A stretch of DNA of 64,000 bases, from contig JAVTVX010000026.1 of assembly GCA_033439265.1 (NCBI GenBank), positions 4,837,001 through 4,901,000 on the forward strand, in the 5' to 3' direction. A model generated the notes under the pieces. The model saw nothing but the letters and a program-made list of their open reading frames with translations, did not search any database and was not told the origin of the DNA. Below, in pieces: positions 51,791 through 62,524 of the stretch; the stretch's first letter is position 1; the number at the start of each line of letters is the position of its first letter. The position numbers were made by a program, and so were the translations under genes. This stretch comes from Dillenia suffruticosa (lineage: Eukaryota > Streptophyta > Magnoliopsida > Dilleniales > Dilleniaceae).

Positions 51791-54700
51791 CACATGCTTT
51801 TACTGATGAAATTGCATGCTTTTTTTGACAAGCATTAATTTTTTTTTTTAAATCCGAAATGTTGTTAAAAAAAACTTTTTTTCTTCTTTTAAATAAAACA
51901 TGTTGGTGTAATTAATTTTAAATGATTTGTTTATCAATAACAAATAAAAATTTTATTTCAATAAAGTTTTTTAATCTTCCAAATTATTATTATTATTTTT
52001 AAAACACATGAAAACATTTGTTTTTGTTTTATTTAGATGCCCAAATGAAGGTCGACGATGGAAAACATTGGTAGTTCCGCACTATGCAGAACCGATAAGG
52101 AGTTCTATACTATACAGAATTACGATAGTTCTGCACCGCAAAACCACCAAACTTTTGTCAGCAAGACTCGTATATAATAAAAAAAAATAATGATAAAAAA
52201 AACAAAATGACCTATATAATTTTTTTTTTATATTTTTACTGTAATCAGAAAAATTTATATTAAAATTATCATTATACGAACAACACATGACCCAAAGAAA
52301 TAAAATTTTTTATATTAAAAAATTTCCACCTTTGTAATTAATATTTTTATAATTGTATTTTTTACATTATTATAATAGTATGAAAAATTTATCATAGATC
52401 ATTTATATTTTTTCAAATATCTAAAATATTTGTGATTGTATTAAAAATATCTAAAATATTTGTAATGCCTTCTTCGATGAAATTTTTTTTAAGGGGTTAA
52501 ATTTTGTGAAGTTTCTAAATGGTAGCCCACCGAAGTCGACTGATAAGAATTTTTTAAATTTTACAAAACGTAAAACTTTTTAATATATAAATTTTAGCTT
52601 TAATATTTTAATATATTAAATATCAATACTTCAAGTTTTAAAATAAAATATTACATATTTTAAATATTTTATTCTTACAAATTTAATACTTTTTTTAGTA
52701 TTAATATTAATCTGTAATAATAAAAATTAGTATTTAATAATTTATATATTAAATATTATCTATTTTTTATATATATCCAAATTGTTTATTACGTGTAATA
52801 TTATATTAAAAATAAAAAATTTATAAAATATTAAGTTGAATATTAAATTATTTCGGTAGTTCTGCACTTGGCAGAACAATCTTGGTAAATGAGCAGAACT
52901 ACATGGGTAGTTCTGCACTTCGCAGAACTACATGGGAAGTTCTACACTTCGCAGAACTACATGGTTAGTTCTGCACTTCGCAGAACGACATGGTGGTTCT
53001 GCATTTCGCATAACCACGATGTTGGTTCTGCACCACGCAACAGAACCATGTGATTCTAAGAACAATATTGTTCTGCTGTAGTTCTGCTAAGCAAAACCAC
53101 ATGCTTTTACTGATGAAATTGCATGCTTTCTTTGACAAGCATTAATTTTTTTTTTAAATCCGAAATGTGGTCAAAAAAAAACTTTTTTTCTTCTTCTAAA
53201 TAAGACATGTTGGTGTAATCAATTTTGAATGATTTGTTTATAAATAACAAATGAAAATTTTAATTCAATAAAGTTTTTTAATCTTCCAAATTATTATTAT
53301 TATTTTTAAAGCACATGAAAACATTTGTTTTTGTTTTGTTTAGATGCCCAACTGAAGGTCGACGATGGAAAGCATTGGTAGTTCTGCACTATGCAGAACC
53401 AATAGGTAGTTTTATACTATGCAGAATTACGATAGTTCTGCACCGCAAAACCACCAAACTTTTGTCAGCAAAACTCGTATATAATAAAAAAAAATAATGA
53501 TAAAAAAAAGACCTATATAATTCTTTTTCGTATTTTTACTGTAATCAGAAAAATTAATAATAAAATTATCATTATACGAACAACACATGGCCCAAAGAAA
53601 TAAAATTTTTTCATATTAAAAAATTTCCACATTTGTAATTAATATTTTTATAATTATATTTTTTACATTATTATGATAGTATGAAAAATTCATTATAGAT
53701 CATTTATTTTTTTTCAAATATCTAAAATATTTGTGATTGTATTAAAAATATCTAAAATATTGGTAATGCCTTCTTCGATGAAATTTTTTTTAAGGGGTTA
53801 AATTTTGTGAAGTTTCTGAATGGTAGCCCACCGAGGTCAACTGATATGAATTTTTTAAATTTTACAAATCGTAAAACTTTTTAATATATAAATTTTAGCT
53901 TTAATATTTTAATATATTAGATATTAATACTTCAAGTTTCAAAATAAAATATTACATATTTTAAATATTTTATTCTTACAAATTTAATACTTTTTTTAGT
54001 ATTAATATTAATCTGTAATATTAAAATTTAGTATTTAATAATGTATATATTAAATATTATCTATTTTTTATATATATCCAAATTGTTTATTACTTGTAAT
54101 ATTATATTAAAATTTAAAAATTTATAAAATATTAAGTTGAATATTAAATTATTTCGGTAGTTCTGCACTTGGCAGAACTATCTTGGTAAATGAGCAGAAC
54201 TACATGGGTAGTTCTGCACTTCGCAGAACTATATTGTGGTTCTGCACTTTGCAGAACTACATGGTGGTTCTGCATTTCGCATAACTAATATGTTGGTTCT
54301 GCATTTCGCATAACTACTATGTTGGTTCTGCACCACGCAACAGAACCATGTGATTCTAAGAACAATATTGTTATGCTGTAGTTCTATTAAGCAAAACCAC
54401 ATGCTTTTGCTGATGAAATTGCATGCTTTCTTTGACAAGCATTAAATTTTTTTTTTTAATCCGAAATGTTGTCAAAAAAAACTTTTTTTCTTCTTTTAAA
54501 TAAGACATGTTGATGTAATTAATTTTAAATGATTTGTTTATAAATAACAAATGAAAATTTTAATTCAATAAAGTTTTTTAATCTTCCAAATTATTATTAT
54601 TATTTTTAAAGTATATGAAAACATTTGTTTTTGTTTTGTTTAGATGCCCAAATGAAGGTCGACGATGGAAAACATTGGTAGTTCCGCACTATGCAGAATC

Positions 54701-55148
54701 AATATGTAGTTCTATACTTTGCAGAATTACGATAGTTCTGCACCGTAAAACCACCAAACTTTTGTCAGCAAGACTCGTATATAAAGAAATAAAATTTTTT
54801 AATATGAAAAAATTTCCACCTTTGTAATTAATATTTTTATAATTATATTTTTTACATTATTATAATAGTATGAAAAATTTATCATAGATCATTTATTTTT
54901 TTTCAAATATCTAAAATATTTGTGATTGTATTAAAAATATCTATAATATTTGTAATGCCTTCTTCGATGAAATTTTTTTTAAGGGGTTAAATTTTGTGAA
55001 GTTTCTGAATGGTAGCCCACCAAGGTCGACTGATAAGAATTTTTTAAATTTTACAAAACGTAAAACGTTTTAATATATAAATTTTAGCTTTAATATTTTA
55101 ATATATTAAATATTAATACTTCAAATTTTAAAATAAAATATTACATAT

Positions 55149-57340
55149 TTTAAATATTTTATTCTTACAAATTTAATACTTTTTTTAGTATTAATATTAA
55201 TCTGTAATATTAAAAATTAGTATTTAATAATTTACATATTAAATATTATCTATTTTTTATATATATCCAAATTGTTTATTACTTGTAATATTATATTAAA
55301 ATTAAAAAATTTATAAAATATTAAGTTGAATATTAAATTATTTCGGTAGTTCTGCACTTGGTAGAACTATCTTGGTAAATGAACAGAGCTACATGGGTAG
55401 TTCTGCACTTCGCAGAACTATATTGTGGTTCTGCACTTCGCAGAACTACATGGTAGTTCTGCATTTCGCATAACTACTATGTTGGTTCTGCACCACGCAA
55501 CAGAACCATGTGATTCTAAGAACAATATTGTTCTGCTGTAATTCTGCTAAGCAAAACCATATGCTTTTAATGATGAAATTGCATGCTTTCTTTGACAAGC
55601 ATTAATTTTTTTTTAAATCCGAAATGTTATCAAAAAAAACTTTTTTTCTTCTTTTAAATAAAACATGTTGGTGTAATTAATTTTAAATGATTTGTTTATC
55701 AATAACAAATGAAAATTTTATTTCAATAAAGTTTTTTAATCTTTCAAATTATCATTATTATTTTTAAAGCACATGAAAACATTTGTTTTTGTTTTGTTTA
55801 GATGCCCAAATGAAGGTCGACGATGGAAATCATTGGTAGTTCCGCACTATGCAGAACCAATAAGTAGTTCTATACTATACAGAATTACGATAGTTCTGCA
55901 TCGCAAAACCACCAAACTTTTGTCAGCAAGACTCGTATATAATAAAAAAAAATAATGATAAAAAAAACAAAATGACCTATATAATTTTTTTTTATATTTT
56001 TACTGTAATCAGAAAAATTTATAATAAAATTATCATTATACGAACAATACATGACCCAAAGAAATAAAATTTTTTAATATTAAAAAATTTCCACCTTTGT
56101 AATTAATATTTTTATAATTGTATTTTTTACATTATTATAATAGTATGAAAAATTTATCATAGATCATTTATATTTTTTCAAATATCTAAAATATTTGTGA
56201 TTGTATTAAAAATATCTAAAATATTTGTAATGCCTTCTTCGATGAAATTTTTTTTAAGGGGTTAAATTTTGTGAAGTTTCTGAATGGTAGCCCACCGAGG
56301 TCGACTGATAAGAATTTTTTAAATTTTACAAAACGTAAAACTTTTTAATATATAAATTTTAGCTTTAATATTTTAATATATTAAATATTAATACTTCAAA
56401 TTTTAAAATAAAATATTACATATTTTAAATATTTTATTCTTACAAATTTAATACTTTTTTTAGTATTAATATTAATCTGTAATATTAAAAATTAGTATTT
56501 AATAATTTACATATTAAATATTATCTATTTTTTATATATATCCAAATTGTTTATTACTTGTAATATTATATTAAAATTAAAAAATTTATAAAATATTAAG
56601 TTGAATATTAAATTATTTCGGTAGTTTTGCACTTGGTAGAACTATCTTGGTAAATGAGCAGAACTACATGGGTAGTTCTGCACTTCGCAGAACTACATGG
56701 TGGTTTTGCACTTCGCAGAACTACATGATGGTTCTGCACTTCACAGAACTACATGGTGGTTCTGCATTTCGCATAACTACTATGTTGGTTCTGCACCACG
56801 CAATAGAACCATGTGATTCTAAGAACAATATTGTTCTGCTGTAGTTATGTTAAGCAAAACCACATGCTTTTGCTGATGAAATTGCATGCTTTCTTTGACA
56901 AGCATTAATTTTTTTTTTTAAATCCGAAATGTTGTCAAAAAAACTTTTTTTCTTCTTTTAAATAAGACATGTTAGTGTAATTAATTTTAAATGATTTGTT
57001 TATAAATAACAAATGAAAATTTTAATTCAATAAAGTTTTTTAATCTTCCAAATTATTATTATTATTTTTAAAGCACATGAAAACATTTGTTTTTGTTTTG
57101 TTTAGATGCCCAAATGAATGTCGACGATGGAAAACATTGGTAGTTCCGCACTATGCAGAACCAATAAGTAGTTCTATACTTTGCAGAATCACGATAGTTC
57201 TGCACCGCAAAACCACCAAACTTTTGTCAGCAAGACTCGTATATAATAAAAAAAAATAATGATAAAAAAAAATGACTTATATAATTTTTTTTTCGTATTT
57301 TTACTGTAATCAGAAAAATTTATAATAAAATTATCATTAT
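55149..57340. repeat. Right-flank single monomers of D-F type
   Basis: Two further D-F-type monomers, with heads at about 55007 (shared with the end of copy 4) and 56281, each with its palindrome cluster (55350-55560; 56620-56860) and the MKTFVF frame (55773-55955; 57077-57259). They are more diverged from the D-F monomers of the units than the units are from each other. Confidence 0.85.
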
Positions 57341-57900
57341 ACGAACAATGACACTGTTATGTTATGCAGCAGAATGACACTGTTCTGCTATGCAGCAGAA
57401 CGATGTAGATCTGTTGCTCAGCAGAATCATATAGTTCTGCCACTCAACAGAACCATATGATTCTAAGAACAACATTGTTTTGTTGTAGTTCTGCTAAGCA
57501 AAACCATGTGTTTTTTTTGTTATAAAAATATTTCCAAATACATGTTATTTAATATTTTTATTATTATAATATCGTAATATTTTATCTAAATATCATATTC
57601 TGCACTGTTGAACTGCAAAACTATATGGTTCTGCATGTGCAGAACTGAGTTTTGTGTTATGTACGGTGTAGAACTTGGTTTTGCACTGCAGAACTATGTG
57701 GTTCTGGATGTGCAGTATTTGGTTCTGCTGTTCTGCATAGTGCAGAACCAAGTTCTACAGTACAGAAGTGCAGAACCAAGTTCTGCAGTACAGAATTACA
57801 GAACCATTTAGTTTTGCAGTGCAGAACAGAATTATGTAGTTTTGCATGTGTAGAACTTGATTCTGCTGTTCTGCATAGTGCAGAACTTGGTCAACAACTG
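57341..57900. repeat. Right-edge palindrome cluster with mixed loops
   Basis: A dense run of GTTCTGC/GCAGAAC palindromes whose loops differ from the core: GTTCTGCTATGCAGCAGAAC near 57380, GTTCTGCATAGTGCAGAACC near 57737 and again near 57870. Some arms are fused in tandem. The overlapping open frames here are read-through of palindromes. Confidence 0.8.
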
Positions 57901-58320
57901 ATAGAGAGTTTGCTGTTTGGTCAATAATCAAGAACGAGAGATAGCTAACTATAGTCCATTAGATGCAGAAGCAGAAGCTAAATGTAAAAAAATATACAAA
58001 ATAGATAAAAAAACAAACAATAAAAATCAAAATTAGAGAAATACCAAAACCCAACCCAGCAAGCAAATCAAATTTTCATAGTAAATCCTTATACACCACT
58101 CTCCAAAAGTAAAAAAAAAAAAATATCTTTTGCAATAAACATGAAGAGCAGCAAAACAATGCCAAACAAAACGAATACTTAGAAACATAAACCTTCAGAA
58201 CTGAGAAAATCACCTCCATAGACTATCACCGTTAAGTACACCACTTTCCTCAACATGAACTAAAAAAGTAAGATTTTTTAACAAAAACAAATACGAAGAG
58301 TAGCAAGTAGAATAAATGTG
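57901..58320. other. Unique-looking non-coding segment
   Basis: A-rich on the plus strand with no palindromes, no monomer words and no open frame. From about 58180 it begins to resemble the 247-bp repeat (AACCTTCAGAACTGAGAAAATCA). Confidence 0.45.
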
Positions 58321-58329
58321 GAACAAAGT

Positions 58330-58935
58330 AAATGTTTAGAAGAAAAAACAAAGACAAACCATTACAACAGAGAAGAATAACTTCCATAATCAGTACTTGA
58401 AGCTAAACGCCTCCATTCCCCCCACCCAGAAAGGCAAACCTTCAAAAGGAAACAAAAGACAAACCATTACAACAGAGAAGAGAAGAATAACTTTCATAAC
58501 GCATCCCAAAACTGAGAAAATAAACACAAACCTTGAACATAGAGGGGAAATATATTTGGCACACTCGGAAACACAGTAAGAGAAAACCCAGTGACCATCG
58601 TCATCAACACCAAAAAGCGGATATAAAAAAGAAACGGAAAAAGTCCCAAACCAAACGTCTCCATTCCCCGTACCTAGAGAGACAAACCTTTAAAAGGAAA
58701 GACAAACACAAACCATCACAATAGAGAAGAGAAGAATAACTTCCAAAATGCATATCAAAATAGGAAAAATAAACACAAATCTTGAACACAGAGGGTAAAT
58801 ATATTCAGCACAGTCAGAAACACAGCAAGAGAAAACCTCAGTGGCTATCTTCATCAGCACCAAACAGCGGATATAAAAAAGAAGCCGAACCTGAAACCGA
58901 ACGTTTCCATCCGCCCCACTCAGAGAGAGAGCGAG
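58330..58935. repeat. Tandem repeat of about 247 bp, 2.5 copies
   Basis: The markers AACGCCTCCATTCC (58406), AACGTCTCCATTCC (58654) and AACGTTTCCATCCG (58900) recur at about 247-base spacing. In each, the order is AGACAAACC...AACAGAGAAGA, GAATAACTT, GAGAAAATAAACACAAA, CTTGAACA, GAAACACAG and GCGGATATAAAAAAGAA. The units have drifted, so this is older than the main array. Confidence 0.8.
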
Positions 58936-59019
58936 AAACAGATAAAGAGAGTACCGTCCTGCTTTCTGCAAAGAAGAAGAAGAGAAGAGATAACAAAGGA
59001 AGACACAAAAAGCATAGAG

Positions 59020-59115
59020 GGATGGCCTCATACACTTTTTTCCCCTCAAAAGTACAGAAGTCTAATCGCAATAAGTACCAAAAGAATGACCTTACATACT
59101 TTTTTTCCCCAACCA
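59020..59115. repeat. Short diverged duplication
   Basis: CTCATACACTTTTTTCCCC at about 59026 is echoed by CTTACATACTTTTTTTCCCC at about 59090, about 63 bases apart, in otherwise unrepetitive sequence. Confidence 0.45.
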
Positions 59116-59164
59116 CTCTGGGCACGTCTTTCGTGAAATCAAAAACAAAATCTACTTCATTAAT

Positions 59165-59268
59165 GTTTCTGATAAGAGAGAAAGAAAGAGAAAGAAAGAG
59201 AGAAATCACAAGAAAAAGAACAAAAAAAGACAGGAAAAAAAACCAAAAAAGAAAAAAAGAAAAACGGG
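59165..59268. repeat. Polypurine tract
   Basis: About 100 bases almost entirely A and G on the plus strand (GAGAAAGAAAGAGAAAG...), hence a polypyrimidine leader on the minus strand just inside the candidate Helitron 5' end. Confidence 0.75.
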
Positions 59269-59269
59269 C

Positions 59270-59388
59270 CACATCAGCTCCACCTCACCAACGACCAATC
59301 ACCCTGCGCCAATTGGAGGACGACGAAATCCAGGTGGCAAGGGGTCTTTCACGCTTATATCTATATTGTTAATAATGTTAATGAGTGA
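59270..59388 (-). mobile_element. Candidate Helitron 5' terminus
   Basis: On the minus strand, A|TCACTCATTAACATTATT begins at 59388 and is followed within 45 bases by GACCCCTTGCCACCTGG and CCAATTGG. This order (TC start, AT-rich 30-40 bases, then a CTTGCCACGTGG-like word) is what many plant Helitron 5' ends look like. Helitron 5' ends carry no structural signature, so the exact base is uncertain. The border also coincides with a sharp change to AT-only tandem repeat on the plus strand. Confidence 0.4.
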
Positions 59389-60459
59389 TCTTGATATTTT
59401 TATAATATTACAAAATATAAATTATTATACATTACATATATAAATTATTATTCTATTTGGCTACTATACTGTATTACTAATATGCTACTATGTCTATATA
59501 ATATATTAAGTAAAATATTACTAACATTACTATATTACAATATTACTACTATATTACTATATATCACTACAATTTATATTATATTATATTAGTTATATGT
59601 AATCGGAAATTATATTATATTAATACTATATCTATATTATATTTAATCTATATAAATAATACATATAATCTTAAATTATAACAATATCAAATTAATGTGA
59701 CATTATAAATTATTTAAATATAAATATCAATATATTAAAATTACTATATACATTATTATTATATTTGGTTAGTTTATTATATTATTATATTACTAATATA
59801 TTACTATATTACTATATACTATATTACTATGTAGTAATAGTATTACTGATATTTCTATATTACTATATTACTACTTATTACTAATATATTACTATATTAT
59901 TAAACATTACTATTATATTATATTACTACAATATTACTATACATCACTATAATATTATACTAAATTATATTATATTATATTAGTTATATGTAATGGTAAA
60001 TTATATTATACTAATACTATATCTATAATATATTTAATCTATATAAATAATATATATAATCCTAAATTATAACTACTATCAAATTACATATATTATTATA
60101 TGTGATAATATAAATTAATTAATTATAAATATCAATCTATTAAAATTACTATATCCTATGCTATATTGCTATATTACTACTATATTTCTACTATAATATT
60201 ATATTATTAAACATTACTATTTATTATATTACTACTATATTACTATTATGTTAGTATACATCACTACAATATTATATTAAATTATAATAAATTATGTTAG
60301 TTATATGTAATGGGAAATTATATTATATTAATACTACATCTATACTATATTTAATCTATATAAATAATATATATAATCTCAAATTATAACTAATATCAAA
60401 TTGCATATATTTTTATATGATATTATAAATTAATTAATTATAAATATCAATCTATTAAA

Positions 60460-60493
<34 letters not shown>

Positions 60494-61145
60494 GATAATC
60501 AATATTAATTTAATTATTTAAATAATATTACTAATATATAATTGTATTATTAAATATTAGTACTATATTATGTTACTATTATATTACTACTATATTACTA
60601 TATATCACTACAATATTATATTATATTATATTAGTTATATGTAATGGGAAATTATATTATTATATAAATAATACATATAATCCCAAATTATAACTAATAT
60701 CAAATTACATATATTATTATATGTGACATTATAAATTAATTAAATATAAATCTCAATCTATTAAAATTACTATATCGATTATTATTATATTTGGTTATTA
60801 TATTATATTACTATATTACTAATAGATTACTATATAACTATATACTATATTACTAATATATTACTATATTATTAAACATTACTGTCATATTACTATACAT
60901 CACTACAATATTATATTATGTTATATTAGTTATATGTAATGGGAAATTATATTAAATACTATATCTATACTATATTTAATCTATATAAATAATACATATA
61001 ACCCCAAATTATATTTAATATCAAATTACATATATTTTTATATGACATTATAAATTAATTAATTATAAATATCAATCTTTTAAAATTAATAATAATAATA
61101 ATGGATAATAATTATAAATATTAATTTAATTATTGAAATAATATA
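59389..61145. repeat. Degenerate AT-only tandem repeat, about 300-390 bp period
   Basis: The marker TTAGTTATATGTAATSGGAAA recurs at about 59590, 59980, 60298, 60632 and 60928. In each it is followed by TTATATTAATACTATATCTA and TTTAATCTATATAAATAATA and preceded by TACTATATTACTA words. Unequal spacing and many differences mark it as old. It contains an embedded (TAA)n microsatellite at 60461-60492. No gene seen. Confidence 0.75.
60461..60492 (+). repeat. (TAA)n microsatellite
   Basis: Uninterrupted TAA units over about 32 bases. Confidence 0.9.
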
Positions 61146-61199
61146 TTATTAGTAATTTAATTGTTTTCGGTTTATATATGAAAAATACTAGTTGCTTAA

Positions 61200-62000
61200 A
61201 ATTAAGGAAAAATCTATGTATTCTTATATATTAATTTTGTTAAGGCTAAAACTTTTTTCCTCAATTGGAATGAAGAACGATGAGTTACAAATTCACAAGC
61301 TTGTAAAAAAAAATAAAAAGAAATTGACAACAACCACAAGCTAGTGTAAAAAAAGGAGAGAAAAAGCTTGGCAAGCCTGTGGTGGTGCATGAGGAGGGAA
61401 CGTATGCCATGTACAAACAAGACAAGCCAAGAGATGTAAAAAAACCAAAAAGCTTGACAAGAAATATGCGTAGCATAGTAGCATAGATTGAGTAGATAGG
61501 TTGAGGAGTTATAGCTTAGTTCTGCCACACGTGTGTCCTGAGGAGTAGTTATGAGAAAGCTTGACAACACATGTAGCTTGAGCTGCCATGCCATGCCATG
61601 ATTTATGACTTCCGTATACAAAAAAATAATAAAAAAATAGCCAATAGTATACAAACAAATAATAAAAAAAGAAGTAGCCGAAGATGTAAAAAAAAAAAAA
61701 GCTTGAGTAGAGAAATTGATTCACATACAAGAGTTAGCTTTAGCTCTTTTGAGGAGTTATGCATTTACAAAAAATAGGAGTTATGCATTTACAAACAATA
61801 AAAATAAATGTGATTGACAAGAGGTGTTCAAAATCACAAAAAAGAAAAAATGCTTGACAACTTGCCATGACTTCATGACTTCACGACTTCCGTATACAAA
61901 CAAGAAATTTGAAATTTGTTCACCCATTTGACTCCCTTATACATTGTAGAGTTCTACGAGAGCTACCTCCTGGCACTGCACTCCTGCTACTGCATTTCCA
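61200..62000. repeat. Stretch with short internal repeats, no gene
   Basis: Words such as GACTTCCGTATACAAA (61608, 61888), AGATGTAAAAAAA...AAGCTTGA (61433, 61683) and GGAGTTATGCATTTACAAA (61751, 61777) recur at irregular distances. The composition suggests a decayed mobile element. The minus-strand open frames are hydrophobic chance translations of A-runs. Confidence 0.45.
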
Positions 62001-62400
62001 CTAAACTACCTCGCCGCTGCATGAACTACTCTTATAACAGTACACTACTACTAACTCTACATTTGTTTTCTAAACTGACACTCTTTCCTCACAACTCTCT
62101 CACACACACTCACACTTTCATACTCACTCACACTGCCAGTGTCACTCATACACACAAATAAAATAAAATTAAAGAAATCTCACAAACTCACTCCTCACTC
62201 TTTCCTCTCTTGCCTCTCGCAAACTCTTTACTCCTCTCACTGTCTCAGCTCCTTCTGTTCTCCTTCTTCAAAACCTTCTGCACTTTTCTCTCGCCTCTCA
62301 CAAACTCTCTACTCCTCTTACTACTCTCGGCACCCTCCATCTTTCATACCCTTCTCTGAAATATTGTTTTCACTTTTCTCACAATGACCTCTTGAAAAGG
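62000..62400 (+). other. CT-rich leader-like stretch
   Basis: Long run of CT and CA words (CTCTCACACACACTCACAC; ACTCCTCTCACTG), with a diverged duplication of about 70 bases (CTCGCAAACTCTTTACTCCTC at 62216 and CTCACAAACTCTCTACTCCTC at about 62297). It lies directly upstream of the next coding-like region on the same strand and would suit a transcript leader, but no promoter element is decisive. Confidence 0.4.
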
Positions 62401-62524
62401 AAAAGGCATTATGATGGAATTAAAAAGCAACAGACACTTTTCATCTCTTAAAAAAAGCAAGCTATTTGAGAAGATATTTTCTCATCGTAATATTACCATT
62501 GGTTAATTAATAAATTGAGAATTT

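Larger units (their letters stand above)
44597..55148. repeat. 10.5-kb tandem unit, copy 4
   Basis: 10,551 bases. Left-half variants agree with copy 3, while the right half has the 29-base palindrome of copy 1 (near 52935). At its right end the sequence does not switch to the Helitron-type body but continues as an ordinary monomer, so this is the original right boundary of the repeated unit. Confidence 0.95.
9568..59388 (-). mobile_element. Candidate composite non-autonomous Helitron, about 49.8 kb
   Basis: The 3' end at 9568 is a canonical Helitron terminus on the minus strand. A candidate 5' end lies at 59388: A|TCACTCATTAACA, followed by GACCCCTTGCCACCTGG, which resembles the 5' subterminal region of many plant Helitrons. 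An A on one side and a T on the other agree with insertion at an AT site. Everything between consists of Helitron-derived monomers, palindromes and captured exon fragments. No Rep/helicase or RPA gene is seen, so mobility would need another element. The alternative is a much smaller Helitron near 9568 with the array simply beside it, because a second, truncated 3' segment lies at 12731. I regard the left end as solid and the full extent as a hypothesis. Confidence 0.4.

Noticed and set aside
13001-55148. Centromeric satellite or ribosomal spacer
   Set aside because: The monomers are long, contain exon-like segments and palindrome clusters, and are homologous to a Helitron end. No rRNA sequence and no 150-180-base satellite period is present.
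13001-55148. Assembly artefact duplicating one unit four times
   Set aside because: Copy-specific bases and a copy-specific 29-base indel exist and are distributed in a structured way, so at least several real copies are needed. True copy number still needs long reads.
58782-59372. Overlapping ORFs of 196 (plus) and 144 (minus) codons
   Set aside because: They are read through a polypurine/polypyrimidine tract and a drifted tandem repeat. Lys/Arg-only or Phe-only composition is not protein-like.
61214-61654. 146-codon minus-strand hydrophobic ORF
   Set aside because: Its Phe/Tyr/Leu runs come from A-runs on the plus strand; there is no start context and no recognisable family.
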